NCBI GenBank assembly: GCA_963556255.1
Contig: OY744617.1
Coordinates: forward strand, 26,786,871-26,850,870
DNA from: Allolobophora icterica
Lineage: Eukaryota; Annelida; Clitellata; Crassiclitellata; Lumbricidae
DNA: 64,000 nucleotides
Reading direction: 5' to 3'
Under the pieces are notes generated by a model that saw nothing but the letters and a program-made list of their open reading frames with translations, searched no databases and was not told the DNA's origin. This document shows positions 22,130 to 34,410 of this stretch, piece after piece. The position numbers and the translations under genes were made by a program. Within the stretch, counting starts at the first letter, position 1. Each line of letters begins with the position of its first letter.

Positions 22130-22645
22130 AAGTGAGCTGGATCTTACCCGAAGGTACCTTTGCCATAGTCCCATAGGTTCAAAGCTCGCCATCAGTATCT
22201 TCTCTTCTGCAAAGCATCCAAAAGTCTCATTGTATGATCGATAGCAAAATATATAGCCTCCAAAATTCGATGACGCAACTCGTTTCTTTAAAAATTGCAA
22301 AATCACTTAGCGATTCTCCTAACGGATGACTGGCTGATTCCTATTTCTCGAGCTATTTGTCTCTGCGTACGATGCGTTTGCGGCATATCCTCCTGACTGA
22401 GCACCAGCGATTCAACCTATTCAACATTGTCGACCGTTCTGGCCGTTTGAGGGCGGTCACTACCTGGTTGAAGATGAAAAGACCCAGTTTCATCGATCTT
22501 TGAAAGGAGAGCTCTTAATCGACCACGAGTCCACTCTTAATCTGAACATTCTTTTAAAAAACGTTTCGCGCCGTAATTTTTATTCTTTCTTAAAAATGTT
22601 ATGACATGTTTATCTTCTTCGGTAAAAACCACTGTGTCGGGGTTA
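22130..22645 (-). pseudogene. Tc1/mariner (IS630)-type transposase, N-terminal remnant
   Basis: Frame-by-frame reading on - gives the ordered pieces VVFTEEDKHVI, NYGAKRFLKEC, LSKIDETGSFHLQPGSDRPQ, TARTVDNV, SQEDMPQTHRTQRQIAREIG, ISQSSVRRIAK and FLKKRVAS. The order matches the N-terminal HTH domain of this transposase type, including the second HTH (QIAREIGISQSSVRRI). In-frame stops (after C-SD, NVE and IAK) and frameshifts kill it. The DDE/D catalytic part is missing. TIRs were not identified. Confidence 0.7.
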
Positions 22646-22929
22646 TCGTGACGTAATTATAGTTTAGGCTGGTCCAGCTTTTAAAAAAAATCTAGTAGCA
22701 CTTGGCTAGACCATCAAGCGTCATTGCTATGAAATTTCATTAAAATTGATGGTTATCTGCATGAATTATGTTAACTTATGTAAGGACACGTTTTTTAATG
22801 ACTCACCGTGTAGTTCTACATAAAACGAATTACTATTAAGGCTATGGGTAAGTCATACCGTATGCACCGAGCTTCACGAGTTTCGTAGGCAGCATTTAAG
22901 TTAGAACTAACTACATTTTGCGATAGAAA

Positions 22930-23230
22930 TTGCAGATTTCACAAGAATTTACGACAACCTACCATAATTCCAAGTCGGAAGCCAAAGCCGGCCGCCTTGA
23001 ACGAAACAGTTCAGCCTGCCTCTTACGAGACTGGCTTACATGTACGATTATGACGTCACTGTACGTGAGTCATCAAATTTCTTTAATTCACTTAAGGGTG
23101 CCACGAACCGGGACCGAGGAGACAGAAATGCATTAGTCCCCAAGGTATGATGGAGCACAGCCAACAAGGCAATTATAATTGCCGAATGTGAAATTTGCAT
23201 TTTCACAACTCCTTGCCATCACGAAAATTT
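22930..23230. promoter_or_regulatory. Palindromic homeodomain/POU-type site cluster, candidate enhancer
   Basis: GGCAATTATAATTGCC (23168-23183) is a perfect 16-bp palindrome holding two ATTA-type cores. Five bases on, GTGAAATTTGCATTTTCAC (23188-23206) is a near palindrome centred on ATTTGCAT, the complement of the POU octamer. A TGACGTCA CRE-like word is at 23050-23057. About 5.6 kb upstream of the NK1 start codon. Function inferred. Confidence 0.3.
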
Positions 23231-24060
23231 GTCATTGTACAAAATAGGAGTAATTGAAGTTGCATTAACATCAACGCGGTGGTCAAATAAGGCCAGGCCA
23301 ATTAAATGCTCGGAAAATACCAGAGGTGTCTCCTCAAAGCTGTTTCGGCTGCATTTTCACGATATTAATACGGGTATAGACTTCCAATTCAATTTTAATA
23401 AAAATTTAATTTTTATGTAATTTTTATTTAATCTAAATTTACTATAATTTAATTTAATCTTAATTTTAATGTAACTTAATTTTAATTTTAATTTAATTCA
23501 GTTTAAATTTAATTTGAGTTCCACTTGACTTGTTCCGTAAATTTCTAATTACCGACAAATAGCAACACCTATATGTAGAGATACAAACACCATTCACGCT
23601 TGAGAAAGTGCGCAATCAAGATTTCTCATTCGAACTGGAATTCTGCTACAATAGTCGCTACGCGTGGTTGCCTCCAGTTGTAGAACGGGTTGGAAACTGA
23701 CTTGTGTGGAATCGTCGCTCGGGGTCTTTTCTGCAGATGCTAAACAAACCTTCTTTTATCCGAATATTAAATTTCAGTAATCGATTAATACAAACTGAAA
23801 CAGTTATCCAATCAGTTGATAGGTGGAATTAGTTCCTGATGCCTGCTTGACTTTATTCTGAAGGTGAATCGTTGAGTTATATAGACTCTTGAAAGTAATA
23901 CCTACTTAGCGCGCATATATTGAAGGCTTACTATGTATACACGGACAGAAACTGTTTGAAGTCAAGGCGCAAACTATGTCGTCTGCTGACAAATAGTGTT
24001 GCTTAATTACCAGAGAGGTCACAATTACTTCGAGCTATAGGCTATGAAGGTCACAGTAAT
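23231..24060. other. AT-rich intergenic, no gene seen
   Basis: Includes a degenerate TTTAATTT-rich patch (23390-23520). No supported frame. Confidence 0.45.
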
Positions 24061-24580
<520 letters not shown>

Positions 24581-24597
24581 TATATATACAGCCTATA

Positions 24598-24865
24598 CAG
24601 GGCTTTTTATCAGCCGGAACGCGCCGGTACGGCGTTCCGGCACCTTTTTCAACTCCTAAAAAATGATTTATTTATTTTAATAATTAAAACAATAATTTAG
24701 TTATTTTAATTTAATTTAAGTGTTTTTGAACTGTTTTCAGTGTTTATTGAGACCCCTCCCAACTCCCAATCCCGTTTTTCTCGTGATTTTAGCCCGCCCA
24801 TAATTGTTGCGTTCCGGCAGCTATTGTTCCGTTCCGGAACCTTTTTTTCTAGAAAAAAAGCACTG
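24598..24865. mobile_element. hAT-type MITE
   Basis: The left end CAGGGCTTTTTATCAGCCGG and right end read inward (CAGTGCTTTTTTTCTAG) form imperfect TIRs. Subterminal GTTCCGG words occur at both ends (CGGTACGGCGTTCCGGCACC left; GTTCCGGAACC right). Length 268 bp. The flank is TA-rich, so an 8-bp duplication cannot be judged. Confidence 0.6.
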
Positions 24866-24939
24866 TATATATATATATATATATATAGACTACAAAGGTT
24901 ATACAATAATGAATGTTACGTCTTAGTGAACTGATCTTC

Positions 24940-25075
24940 TGGATATTGAGTTGATTGTGTATTGGTTATGATGTGCCATCGTTTGATGCTTCGTGCATTT
25001 GGCTGGGAGCGCCGCAGAATAGTTTCCTGGAAGGGGCGCTATATAAATGCTCAGTTGATTGATTGATTGATTGCC
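24940..25075 (+). mobile_element. LINE/SINE 3' tail, (TGAT)n end
   Basis: GGGAGCGCCGCAGAATAG, then GGAAGGGGCGCTATATAAAT and (TTGA)n. Same tail architecture as 34890-34996 and 2630-2708. The upstream part is too diverged to classify. Confidence 0.6.
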
Positions 25076-25569
25076 TTATACACTGGCGCCACATAAGTTA
25101 ATAATTCATAATTCATAATATCTTGCTGAAGACTATATAGGAAGGATGTGTTAGGGTGTAGGAGACAATTGGCTATCCAGACAGGGAGCCAATGATTTCG
25201 AAAGTGTCCTGCCTGTTATTAATAATACTAACTTATCCTTCTCAAAGAATTGCTAATTCACCATGTCACGGACTGCATGATCTTCTCGATAGGCTATTAT
25301 CTTGATTACGGGTTTGTTTTGATGGGGAGTAGTTGATTCCTTTTCGCATTAAACACCCGTGCTATAAAATTTGCTAATTACAATTACAATTATTGTTAGT
25401 GTCTGAAAATAAACAAAAAGTCGTCTCCAATACCGTGGCAATACGCCATTTGCACTGAGAGTCACCGACAATCCCATATAGTTAGTATCATGTTCCCGTT
25501 TTTCTACAACGGCTCTATATTAATGAATAGCCTCATCCTTTATACATACGTACACACATCTCACGCAGC
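25076..25569. other. Intergenic, no gene recognised
   Basis: Unique AT-rich sequence. No defendable frame. Confidence 0.45.
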
Positions 25570-26040
25570 CAGCGCGGAGTGATACATCGACGCAATGAAA
25601 ACATCCATTCATATAGCGCCACTCCGCTTCAAAGCCCTGCTCACCAGTGCATGTACGAACTAATGGCCGGGCGTTTGACTCCATCGTACCGCTTAGCGTC
25701 CAGGGACCGCTGCCTCCCAAGCCACGGCCGTCGAGATGAAGACGTTATTTATAGCCGCGGTTCCACGGATGCACAAAGCGGTCACGCTCGCCTGGTCAGC
25801 GTCGCGGGATATAGACAGCAGCCGGCCAGCCAACCGGAAAACGCTCAATCCATTCCGAACTAATTACCCGGCTGTTTGGCCATTGTACGTTGGGCGATCG
25901 CAGATGGCTGGACCGGGCGATTTATCCTCGCCTGCCAACGGGTGTTAACAAACAATTAAATCGACGCCCGTTTTAGATTTGCCGCCAAGCGAGCGGAACT
26001 GATGTCATTATAGGATCTGTCCACCACAGCAGACTGCTGC
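25570..26040. promoter_or_regulatory. Unique CpG/ATTA-rich island upstream of NK1
   Basis: Contains CGAACTAATTACCCGG (25856), GGGCGATCGC (25892), GGCGATTTATCCTCG (25916), and GTGTTAACAAACAATTAAAT (25942), a forkhead-like word next to an ATTA-type core. Complex, not repetitive, no gene-like frame. About 3 kb upstream of the NK1 start. Role inferred. Confidence 0.32.
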
Positions 26041-26062
26041 TGCAGCAAGCTTCTGAGATTCT

Positions 26063-26690
26063 CTGCATCCCTCCTTCCATCAGCCCATCCTTCAGAATTC
26101 CATGCTGCCGTATTTCCATCTTTCCATGATGCACGCCTCTTCTTCCACTACTCCATCATTCCATCCTTCAGAATTTCATGCTTTCATATTTCCATCATTC
26201 CAGCATTCCGTTTTTGGTGCACGCTTCTGGGATACTCTTCTTCCACTACTCCATTACTCCATCCTTCATAATTCCATGCTTCCGTATTTCCATCATTCCA
26301 GCATTCCGTTTCTGATGCACACCTCCTCTTCCAATACTCCATCACTCCATCCTTTAGAATTGCATGCTTCCATATTTCCATCTTTCCAACATTCCATTTT
26401 TGGTGCACACTTCTGGGATCCTCTTTTACCACTACTCCATCACCCATCCTTCTTAATTCCATGCTTCCGTATTTCCATCATTCCAATATTGAGTATACCC
26501 TCCATCGTTCGGTCTCTGTCTTTCCAACACCCTTGGTCCTTCCATCTGCTATCATCCAGTCTTTCCATCGTATTTTCCATCATTCCATTCCCCGTCCATA
26601 CCACCTGTTCGTCCTTCCGTCATTTCACGCTTTCTAAATTCCAACATTCCGCTCCTTCGTTCTTCCATTATTGCGTCCGTCCTACCTTCC
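26063..26690. repeat. TTCCAT-based minisatellite with ~115-bp higher-order unit
   Basis: Blocks containing CTCCATCATTCCATCCTTCA, GAATTCCATGCTTCC, TATTTCCATCATTCC and GCATTCCGTTTTTGGTGCA repeat about four times between 26090 and 26490, then decay into loose TTCCAT words. Confidence 0.85.
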
Positions 26691-26699
26691 CTCAATCTG

Positions 26700-27225
26700 T
26701 CCATCTGTTCCGGTCAGTGTGACGTGTGACCACTGACCATTTCCGTTGTACGGCCTTCCGCCAATAGAGGGGAAGGGGCTAATGAACGTACGCCACAAGC
26801 TTTGCGTTTTTCCTAATCGTTTTCCTTAATACGCCTCAAACTACACCATTACTTCGCCCCTTCCTCCACCTTGAGAACCTGGACCCGCCTCTGATTTGGA
26901 CCTCGCTCAGCCACTAACTGACCCTGACTCCATCTGCTTGCCTTATTTGGGAATAAGTTAACCATTTTCTTGATTAATTTATTGACTAATTTTAGTCAAA
27001 TGCGCTGCGTCTTTCGAAGAATTAGGTATACGTGAAGAAATGTTGAAACTGTATGGAATGGAAAGCGCCTGTGAGCGATTCTCAAGAGCCCAATATATAA
27101 ATTGCCAGATGCGTACAGGCGTAGTTATACTATAGTGTCTGTTCCACGAAATTCTAGACTGGCTGGCGCAAGTGCTTCTGTGAATTGCTCCAATATCAAA
27201 TTTTATACATATATTTGATTCCACA
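26700..27225. other. Intergenic, no gene recognised
   Basis: Includes AT-rich words near 26970 (TTGATTAATTTATTGAC). No supported frame. Confidence 0.4.
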
Positions 27226-27229
27226 AAAT

Positions 27230-27455
27230 GCCATTTATCATTACCATCATCATCATCATCGCCGTCGTCATCAGCGTCGTCGTCGTCGTCGTCGTCATCA
27301 TCATTATCATCAGTAGCAGAAGCAACAGTGATAACAACAAAGGAAACAAGAATATCAGCAACGACATTAACTACACCGTTATCATTATCGTCATCGTCGT
27401 CGTTGTTTATCGTTATCATCATCGTCACCATCATCAACAACAACAACAACAACAT
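27230..27455. repeat. Degenerate (ATC)n/(GTC)n trinucleotide repeat
   Basis: ATC, GTC and CAA triplet runs with interruptions. Confidence 0.9.
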
Positions 27456-27699
27456 TATCAAAATTGGTTCCATGCATTAATTTTGTCGGCACGTGTTCGA
27501 ATGACTGGATCTTGTGTTTAAAAGCTTTTCAGTAAGTCGAAATCTCTCCTCTTATATAATCCAACTCTTCTATTCAATGGAACGCAAACTATTTCCATCA
27601 GCATCTCGTTCTAAGGTTGTCTCCAATTACTAACGCTCCCAATCACACTCACCTCCCCTTCCTATTCTCCCTCACCTCTCATTCTCACCTTCCTCTCCC

Positions 27700-28080
27700 T
27701 CCCTGCGGTTCACAGTTAATTGGTCGAAATAACGGCATCCCCAAATCGGACACCTAATCATTATCAACCGGGCGACTCGATCTCAGTTTCGTTAAAGAAG
27801 ATAACAGAGAATCGCCGGATTTTCAGCCAGCCTTTTATTGCACGCATGGCTGAACCGGACGCCGATTACGTTGTCGACGTATCTACAAGCTTAGAGGAAG
27901 GACACGACTGATGACGCGCCACCACCAGCAGCCTGCCGCGTCTAACAGGTGCCCGGTGCTATGTGTCAATCGATGCAACGTGGCTATTCATTGGCTGGCC
28001 TGATCGGCGTCGTCTTAGCTGCGCGCCGCCCGTTGCCGGTGGCGCACGCTGCCGCGGGAGTCGGTGCCCGAACGCTTGGT
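27700..28080. promoter_or_regulatory. Unique island immediately upstream of NK1
   Basis: CAGTTAATTGG (27714), ACCTAATCATTATCAACC (27750), a CTTTTATTG posterior-Hox-type word (27831) and increasing GC content toward 28080. Could hold the proximal enhancer or promoter of the NK1 gene 0.7-1.1 kb downstream. No TATA box or initiator can be assigned. Confidence 0.33.
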
Positions 28081-28822
28081 GCTGAACTCAAATGTATTTA
28101 TTAAGGAGTCGCACTAAGCCGTGCAATCAGTTATCTGTGACAAACGGAAGCTGTCCAGAAAGAAGAAGAGGACGAGGAAGACGTAGCAGTCAAGTGTCGC
28201 GAAAAGAAGTTAGAGGGAAGAACTTAGAGATAGAGAGGAGTTGGAGAGAAGGAGGAGTTAGAGAGCAGGAAGGATTTAAAGGTAAGAACGGTTAGAGGGA
28301 AGAAGATTTAGAGTATGTAAGGACTTGGATGGAAGGACGACTTTGAAGGAATGAAGGCTGGGAGAGAAGGAATCAATGGGAACAGAACTGGGATGGAAAT
28401 AGACGTCAGACGGTAAAAGTGTCGACGAGAAAGAAGATATATAAAGAAGATTCAAAGGGAGTTAAAAGGCAGGAGATTTTTTTAAGGAAATCCGTAAACA
28501 AATGAGGGTTAGAAGACTCTACACTGCAAATGAGGATGAATTAGACTCTTCAAATAAGTTGAAGATCGTCGTTGTAAACTGTTGAAAGCAGATATTCTAA
28601 AGATACACTGATTGGATTTTGATAACGTGAATACCTCGGAATTTCGTAACTGAATATAACGACTGCGGCATCTTCGTCAGAAAGGACTTACAGCGCCATC
28701 ACAACTTAACCTCAGTTATTCGAAACCATCCGATGGCAACTGGTCGGAAAGGTCGACGGACTTAGGCAGCTGGACTTAGGCGTTGATAGTCGACTGATTG
28801 TGAACTGCTGTGAGCAAATGAA
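28081..28822. other. NK1 5' flank / probable 5' UTR
   Basis: Purine-rich sequence (GAAGAAGAGGACGAGGAAG type) from 28155 to 28530, then mixed sequence. In-frame TGA at 28811-28813 sets the upstream limit of the NK1 frame. Short ATGs are present upstream (e.g. 28818, out of frame, overlapping the start by 5 bases), so weak upstream initiation is possible. Confidence 0.4.
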
Positions 28823-29651
28823 ATGGATAAGAACAAGCACAAAGCATTCCCACCCTCCACTGCAACGACGGAGGTCGCGGGACCGGACGACGAGGCGACT
28901 GACCAATGTCCATCACTGATCACTGGACATCAGGACCCAGATGCGGCGAGGTACGCTAGAACAACGACGGAGGCACCGAAGAAGTACGTTGTGGCGGTAC
29001 GGGAGGAGACTACGCCGTCCTCCTCCTCCTCCTCGTCCTCCTCGACAGCTGAATTCAGATTACTAGAAGGATCAGAGACGAAAGCTGAGAACTGGACTGC
29101 GACCGGAAGTAGGCGAATGGTGGAAGAGGATCGTGAACTGAAGAATCCGGTCTTGGAGAAGAACGGTCTTCCAGCCGTTTCCGGTGTTTGTTCCAACGCA
29201 GTTCCGGTCATCCGAGATCGATCTTCGGTAAAGGACGCTAACCGGGGTGGTCACCCGTCGAGATCTCCCGTCGTCCTCTGTTCCCAGAGACACCCGTCCA
29301 CCGCTGCCGACGCCCGACACCAACCACCGCCTGTACCACCGTCCGCTCCCTCGTGCGAGCCGTCGAGGGCGCCGCCGCCTCCCGCTTCGACGTCGACCCA
29401 GCGAGGCATTGGGTTCTCTGTGGCTGACATCCTCGATCCTGCCAAGTTCAACGGGTCTTGTGGATCTGGTGAGAAGGATGCTGGTAGGGAACCGACCTCG
29501 GCTGCTGCAGCTGCTGCTGCTGCCGTTGCTGCTGCTGGTCATCTCGTGTCTTCTCCATCCGCAGCCGCTCTCCAGTCCGTCTGGAATCCGTGGCTGCAGC
29601 GTCTCGATCTGCATCTACGAAACAGTGCCAAACTCCAGAACTTCATCAACG
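28823..29651 (+). CDS. NK1: NK1/slouch-class homeobox protein, exon 1
   Basis: Codes for residues 1-276 plus the first base of codon 277, ending at a good donor (ATCAACG then GTAAGA, 29652). The start ATG is the first Met after an in-frame TGA 12 bases upstream. Residues 198-209 read FSVADILDPAKF, the EH1-like (TN-type) motif of NK proteins, which recruits Groucho/TLE corepressors; NK1 proteins carry FSVxDILDPxKF here. Other parts are low complexity: a Ser run (~66-74), a Pro-rich stretch (~168-190) and an Ala run (~225-240). The outgoing phase fits exon 2. NK1 proteins are nuclear DNA-binding repressors acting in muscle and neural cell fate. Confidence 0.9.
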
Positions 29652-29703
29652 GTAAGACACTTGCATCAGCAACAATTCATCCACACAAGGTTGTAATAGT
29701 TTA

Positions 29704-29790
29704 AGAGGAGCGAATATGCGCTATATAAAGAGGACCGAAGAGGCGCTATATAAACCCGAGGCTTTATATAGCGCCTATTCATTCTTCTAA
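29704..29790. repeat. Tail-to-tail LINE/SINE ends forming a perfect hairpin
   Basis: AGGCGCTATATAAA (29741-29754) and TTTATATAGCGCCT (29763-29776) are a perfect 14-bp inverted repeat with an 8-base loop. A third copy of the word (GCGCTATATAAAG) precedes it at 29719. It starts about 90 bases after the NK1 donor. Confidence 0.85.
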
Positions 29791-30562
29791 AACTATTTTA
29801 AACACGATTGCCCAACAGATCTGAGTATATAATTATAGGCGCGTCTTGATATAACAAGAAAATGTTAATTGAGCTGAGTTAGAAAAATATTATTATTATT
29901 ATTAATGCATTTAATTAATTAGTAACTTCTTTTGCTCCGGTGCCTAATGCACAAGGCATCAACCGATGGGGCACTAAAAGCAAGCCGTAATCAAGTCAAT
30001 ATCTTCAAAGTCCGTTGATCTATTTGTGCCAGCAACTATAGAACGAGTGATCGGGCCTTTCGGGTATATCCGGTCCACATGCCTGGAACAGTCTTCCAGG
30101 AGGCTAAAAGCATTTACAACTGTACTTGCTTTTACACACCGTTTTTAAGCGTGACATTCGCCATATAAGAGAGATAGCAGAAGAGAGATTCCGTAGTAAG
30201 TTAGTATTCATTAATGTTGAAGGCTGGTTATGCCCCATAGGAAGAGAAACTATTAGCATTTGAGCTGACAGGCAACGGTATAAAGCATCCGAGAAGTAGC
30301 TTGCTATACTGACAATGCTATAGAAATTATCGTAATTACAATTACAATATCAATCAATCAATTAATAGTTTGTATCGAAAAGGTCAGTCCGCTAAAGAGG
30401 CGGTCTGCAGTGGAGGATAAGCAACATGAAGAAGTGAAGTCTTTAGTTGAGAACGAAATGACATAAAGAAATGAGCAGAAGAAACAGATCCATGGAGAGA
30501 GTTCCAAAATCTGGAAATCGTGCGTCTTATCATAGGAGACTGCAGCTTCAAAGGGATTGACC
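29791..30562. other. Intronic sequence, partly SINE-like
   Basis: 29895-30000 holds a (TTA)n run and a weak match to the SINE-T body read on - (CATCGGTTGATGCCTTGTG). The rest is unassigned. Confidence 0.35.
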
Positions 30563-30570
30563 GACGTAGG

Positions 30571-30799
30571 CATGGGCGGAGATCCCGGGGGGGGGGGGGG
30601 GCGAGGGGAACAAGACCCCACCTTTAACAGTGGGGGGACAGTGGGACACGCCACACATTGGCCCCTCTCCAAAATTTTGTTGAAGCACACCAGAAAAGGT
30701 CATCCAATTTTTTCGCGCTCAGGTTATTTTTTACCTCTTTTTTGATCAGATCAGTTCAAAAATGTCCCCCCCACCTGTCAAACAAGATCGCCGCCACTG
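30571..30799. mobile_element. hAT-type MITE with perfect 8-bp target duplication
   Basis: The duplication GACGTAGG is at 30563-30570 and 30800-30807. The ends CATGGGCGGAGATC and, read inward from the right, CAGTGGCGGCGATC are imperfect TIRs. Inside is a long G-run (near 30588-30601) opposite a C-run (near 30763-30771). 229 bp, no coding capacity. Confidence 0.8.
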
Positions 30800-31042
30800 G
30801 ACGTAGGAAAGCGCATGCGCGGTTTTCTCTGCTGATGTGCAGAAGCGAGGGAACATGATCTCAATCGCTCATTCTTATGTGAAAGGCAATGTCTAAAGCC
30901 ATCAGCCAATTTATGTACCAGTCAGAACGGTGTCAGATCTCAACTCTCTAGTAGCCAAATGAAATATATTCAATCGTTATGGCCAACATCTGATCAGAAT
31001 AACAATGTCTGGAAATAGGACACGTGGCCAAACGTTGTTAGA

Positions 31043-31238
31043 TATTATTATTATACATTTATTAAGCGCCACTATCCAATAACTAAACACCAATCGATGG
31101 CGGTCATGAGCAATTGTGAGTGAAGGACTTGCTCAAAGTCCCCTGTATACACAGTAACCGTCGCAGGGAAGGCTCGAACCCGTACTCTCCGCGTTACAAA
31201 GCAAGCGATCTAACCAGTCGGCTACCGTGTTCCACGTT
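31043..31238 (-). mobile_element. tRNA-derived SINE (family T), near complete
   Basis: Read on -: head TAGCCGACTGGTTAGATCGC, CTTTGTAACGCGGAG, B-box GGGTTCGAGCC; body GACTTTGAGCAAGTCCTTCA and CATCGATTGGTGTTTAG; tail GTGGCGCTTAATAAATG then (TAA)n. Matches 62502-62705 and 57955-58075. Confidence 0.8.
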
Positions 31239-31397
31239 AACCGATACCGTGGGACACGGTAGATACCGACTGTCTATACCCTGTCAGATATGGACTACCA
31301 GTTAGATATCGAATGTGTACCATGAAAGCACAACAGCTGCTGTAGCCTATTATATGATCACACAACATCTATATTGTGGCCTTTGGAGTAATTCAGC

Positions 31398-32925
31398 TAC
31401 TCGCTCTATTGTATTCCAATTTCACTGCATTGTATTTCAATTTCGCTGCATTGTATTCCAATTTCACTGCATTGTATTTCAATTTCGCTGTATTGTATTT
31501 CAATTTCACTGTATTGTGTTTCAATTTGTATGATTTCACTGTATTGTATTTAAATTTCACTGTATTATATTCAAATTTCACTCTATTATATTTCAATTTC
31601 ACTCTATTATTATCAATTTCTCTCTATTGTTTTTCAATTTCACTGTATTTGTGTTTCAATTTCACTTTATTGTATTTAAATTTCACTATATTGTATTTCA
31701 ATTTCACTATATTGTATTTAAATTTTTTCATTGTATTATATTTAAATTTCACTGTATTGTATTTCAATTTCACTGTATTATATTTTAGTTTTTCTGTATT
31801 GTATTTCAGTTTCACTGTATTGTATTTAAATTTCACCGTATTATATTTCAATTTCACTCTATTGTTATCAATTTCTCTCTATTGTTTTTCAATTTCACTG
31901 TATTTGTGTTTCAATTTCACTTTATTGTATTTAAATTTCACTATATTGTATTTCAATTTCACTATATTGTATTTCAATTTTTTCATTGTATTATATTTAA
32001 ATTTCACTGTATTGTATTTCAATTTCACTGTATTATATTTTAGTTTTTCTGTATTGTATTTCAGTTTCACTGTATTGTATTTAAATTTCACCGTATTATA
32101 TTTCAATTTCACTCTATTGTTATCAATTTCTCTCTATTGTTTTTCAATTTCACTGTATTTGTGTTTCAATTTCACTTTATTGTATTTAAATTTCACTATA
32201 TTGTATTTCAATATCACTATATTGTATTTAAATTTTTTCATTGTATTATATTTAAATTTCACTGTATTGTATTTCAATTTCACTGTATTATATTTTAGTT
32301 TTTCTGTATTGTATTTCAGTTTCACTGTATTGTATTTAAATTTCACCGTATTATATTTCAATTTCACTCTATTGTTATCAATTTCTCTCTATTGTTTTTC
32401 AATTTCACTGTATTTGTGTTTCAATTTCACTTTATTGTATTTAAATTTCACTATATTGTATTTCAATTTCACTGTATTGTATTTCAATTTTTTCACTGTA
32501 TTATATTTAAATTTCACTGTATTGTATTTCAATTTCACTGTATTATATTTTAGTTTTTCTGTATTGTATTTCAGTTTCACTGTATTGCATTTAAATTTCA
32601 CCGTATTATATTTCAATTTCACTCTATTGCATTTCAATTTCACAATACTGTATTTAAATTTCACTGTATTGCATTTCAATTTCACTGTCTTGTATTTTAC
32701 TTTCACTGTATTGTCTTCTAATTTCACTGTATTGTATTTCTATTTTACTATATTGTATTTAAATTTCACTGTATTGTATCTAAATTTCACTGTATATATT
32801 GTATTTCAATTTCGTTCTATTTAATTTCAATTTCACTGTATTGAATATAAATTTTGCTGTATTTCATTTCAATTTCACCGTATTTCATTTCAATTTCACT
32901 ATACTTTATTTCAATTTCATTGTGT
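31398..32925. repeat. 21-bp minisatellite with 255-bp higher-order repeat
   Basis: The unit is close to TTGTATTTCAATTTCACTGT + A. Variants recur in the same order every 255 bp from about 31600 to 32600 (four higher-order copies, marked by TATCAATTTCTCTC and by TTTTTTCATTG). Both periods are multiples of 3, so frames of up to 482 codons stay open on + and ~77 codons on -, but these are highly repetitive (FNFTVLY on +, KLKYNTV on -) and lie in the NK1 intron. Confidence 0.95.
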
Positions 32926-33197
32926 CGAATTATGTTTAGTGTATATGTAACAAATATACATATATACTTGCCGTGGAAATATTCGTGTACCGCGCTTTCG
33001 CACTTCAACCCGGTCTGATCGTGCCTTTTCGTGTAGTGGACCATCTTCGTGGAACAGTCATCCATTGCATTTACGCTCTGTTGCACTTCACCCTGTGCAG
33101 TAAACATTCTCAAACTGTCTTAAAACGAACTTGCTTAAATCAGTCTGATAGCCATGTGTGCAGCGCTTTTGTGAGGTATTTAAAAGGCGCTATACTA

Positions 33198-33258
33198 AGT
33201 ATATATATATATATATATACACACATATATATAATATATATGTATATATATATATACG
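33198..33258. repeat. (TA)n microsatellite at a LINE/SINE tail
   Basis: Directly follows TATTTAAAAGGCGCTATACTAAG, the conserved 3' tail word of LINEs and SINEs here. Confidence 0.85.
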
Positions 33259-33261
33259 GCC

Positions 33262-33408
33262 AGTGTACTCATTATAGCTCAGTGGCTAATTTCACAGACG
33301 AAGCAGAAGCATTTAAAAACGACGTATACACCCTGGCGGGGATTTGAACCTCCGACCTCTCGGTTGACAATCCAGTGCGTTAACCACTAGATGTTCCAAC
33401 ACCCCGTG
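33262..33408 (-). mobile_element. SINE family A
   Basis: Read on -: head ATCTAGTGGTTAACGCACTG, GATTGTCAACC, B-box GAGGTTCAAATCCC; body CTTCTGCTTCGTCTG and CTGAGCTATAATGAGTACAC. Matches 39415-39573 in order. Confidence 0.75.
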
Positions 33409-33499
33409 TGGAGTGGATATGATACTGTCACCCTATATATGCCGACGATGTTCAGGTCTTTGTCCACGGTCCTTCTGCTAACCAACTTGTTCTTGCTCA

Positions 33500-33990
<491 letters not shown>

Positions 33991-34136
33991 ATCTTCACTC
34001 TCGGTCTCTAGGATGTCCTCGAATCGCCTTTCTCTAAATGAACTGGCTCGGCAACCGCCAACAACTCCTTGATCTTGACTCTGCTATTCTCTCTGACCGG
34101 TTTCCTCTCTTCACCTTCCTGGTCAGTGTCCATGAT

Positions 34137-34410
34137 CAGGGCGCTCGCAGGCGGACGCACTAGACGCACGTGCGTCCACGCACCAAAACAAATCCACACA
34201 AGGAATAGGCATCACATCAATATTTTTGTTAAACGGCAATACGGCATATCATGGCATAAGATGGTATTAAAATTGAACTTTTTATGAGTCACTCTGAGTC
34301 GTTTTCAGTGCATGACTACAAGCGGCGGACAGGGGACGGGTGGTGAGTGGGTGTGCGTCCAATTTTTTGGGGGTGTGCGTCCAATTTTTTTAAGCCTTCG
34401 GGCGCCCCTG
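34137..34410. mobile_element. hAT-type MITE nested in the LINE remnant
   Basis: Left end CAGGGCGCTCGCAGGC, right end read inward CAGGGGCGCCCGAAGGC. The 8-bp flanks are TCCATGAT (34129-34136) and TCCGTGAC (34411-34418), the same site with two transitions. Removing the element and one flank restores the RT reading ...SVRDLGIT, which confirms the borders. Confidence 0.8.

Noticed and set aside
26102..26722. 206-codon frame rich in Phe/His/Ser/Pro
   Set aside because: It is entirely a TTCCAT-based minisatellite and shows no gene-like features.
31376..32824. 482-codon frame of FNFTVLY repeats
   Set aside because: Lies in the NK1 intron, consists entirely of the 21-bp minisatellite, and the period divisible by 3 explains the open frame.
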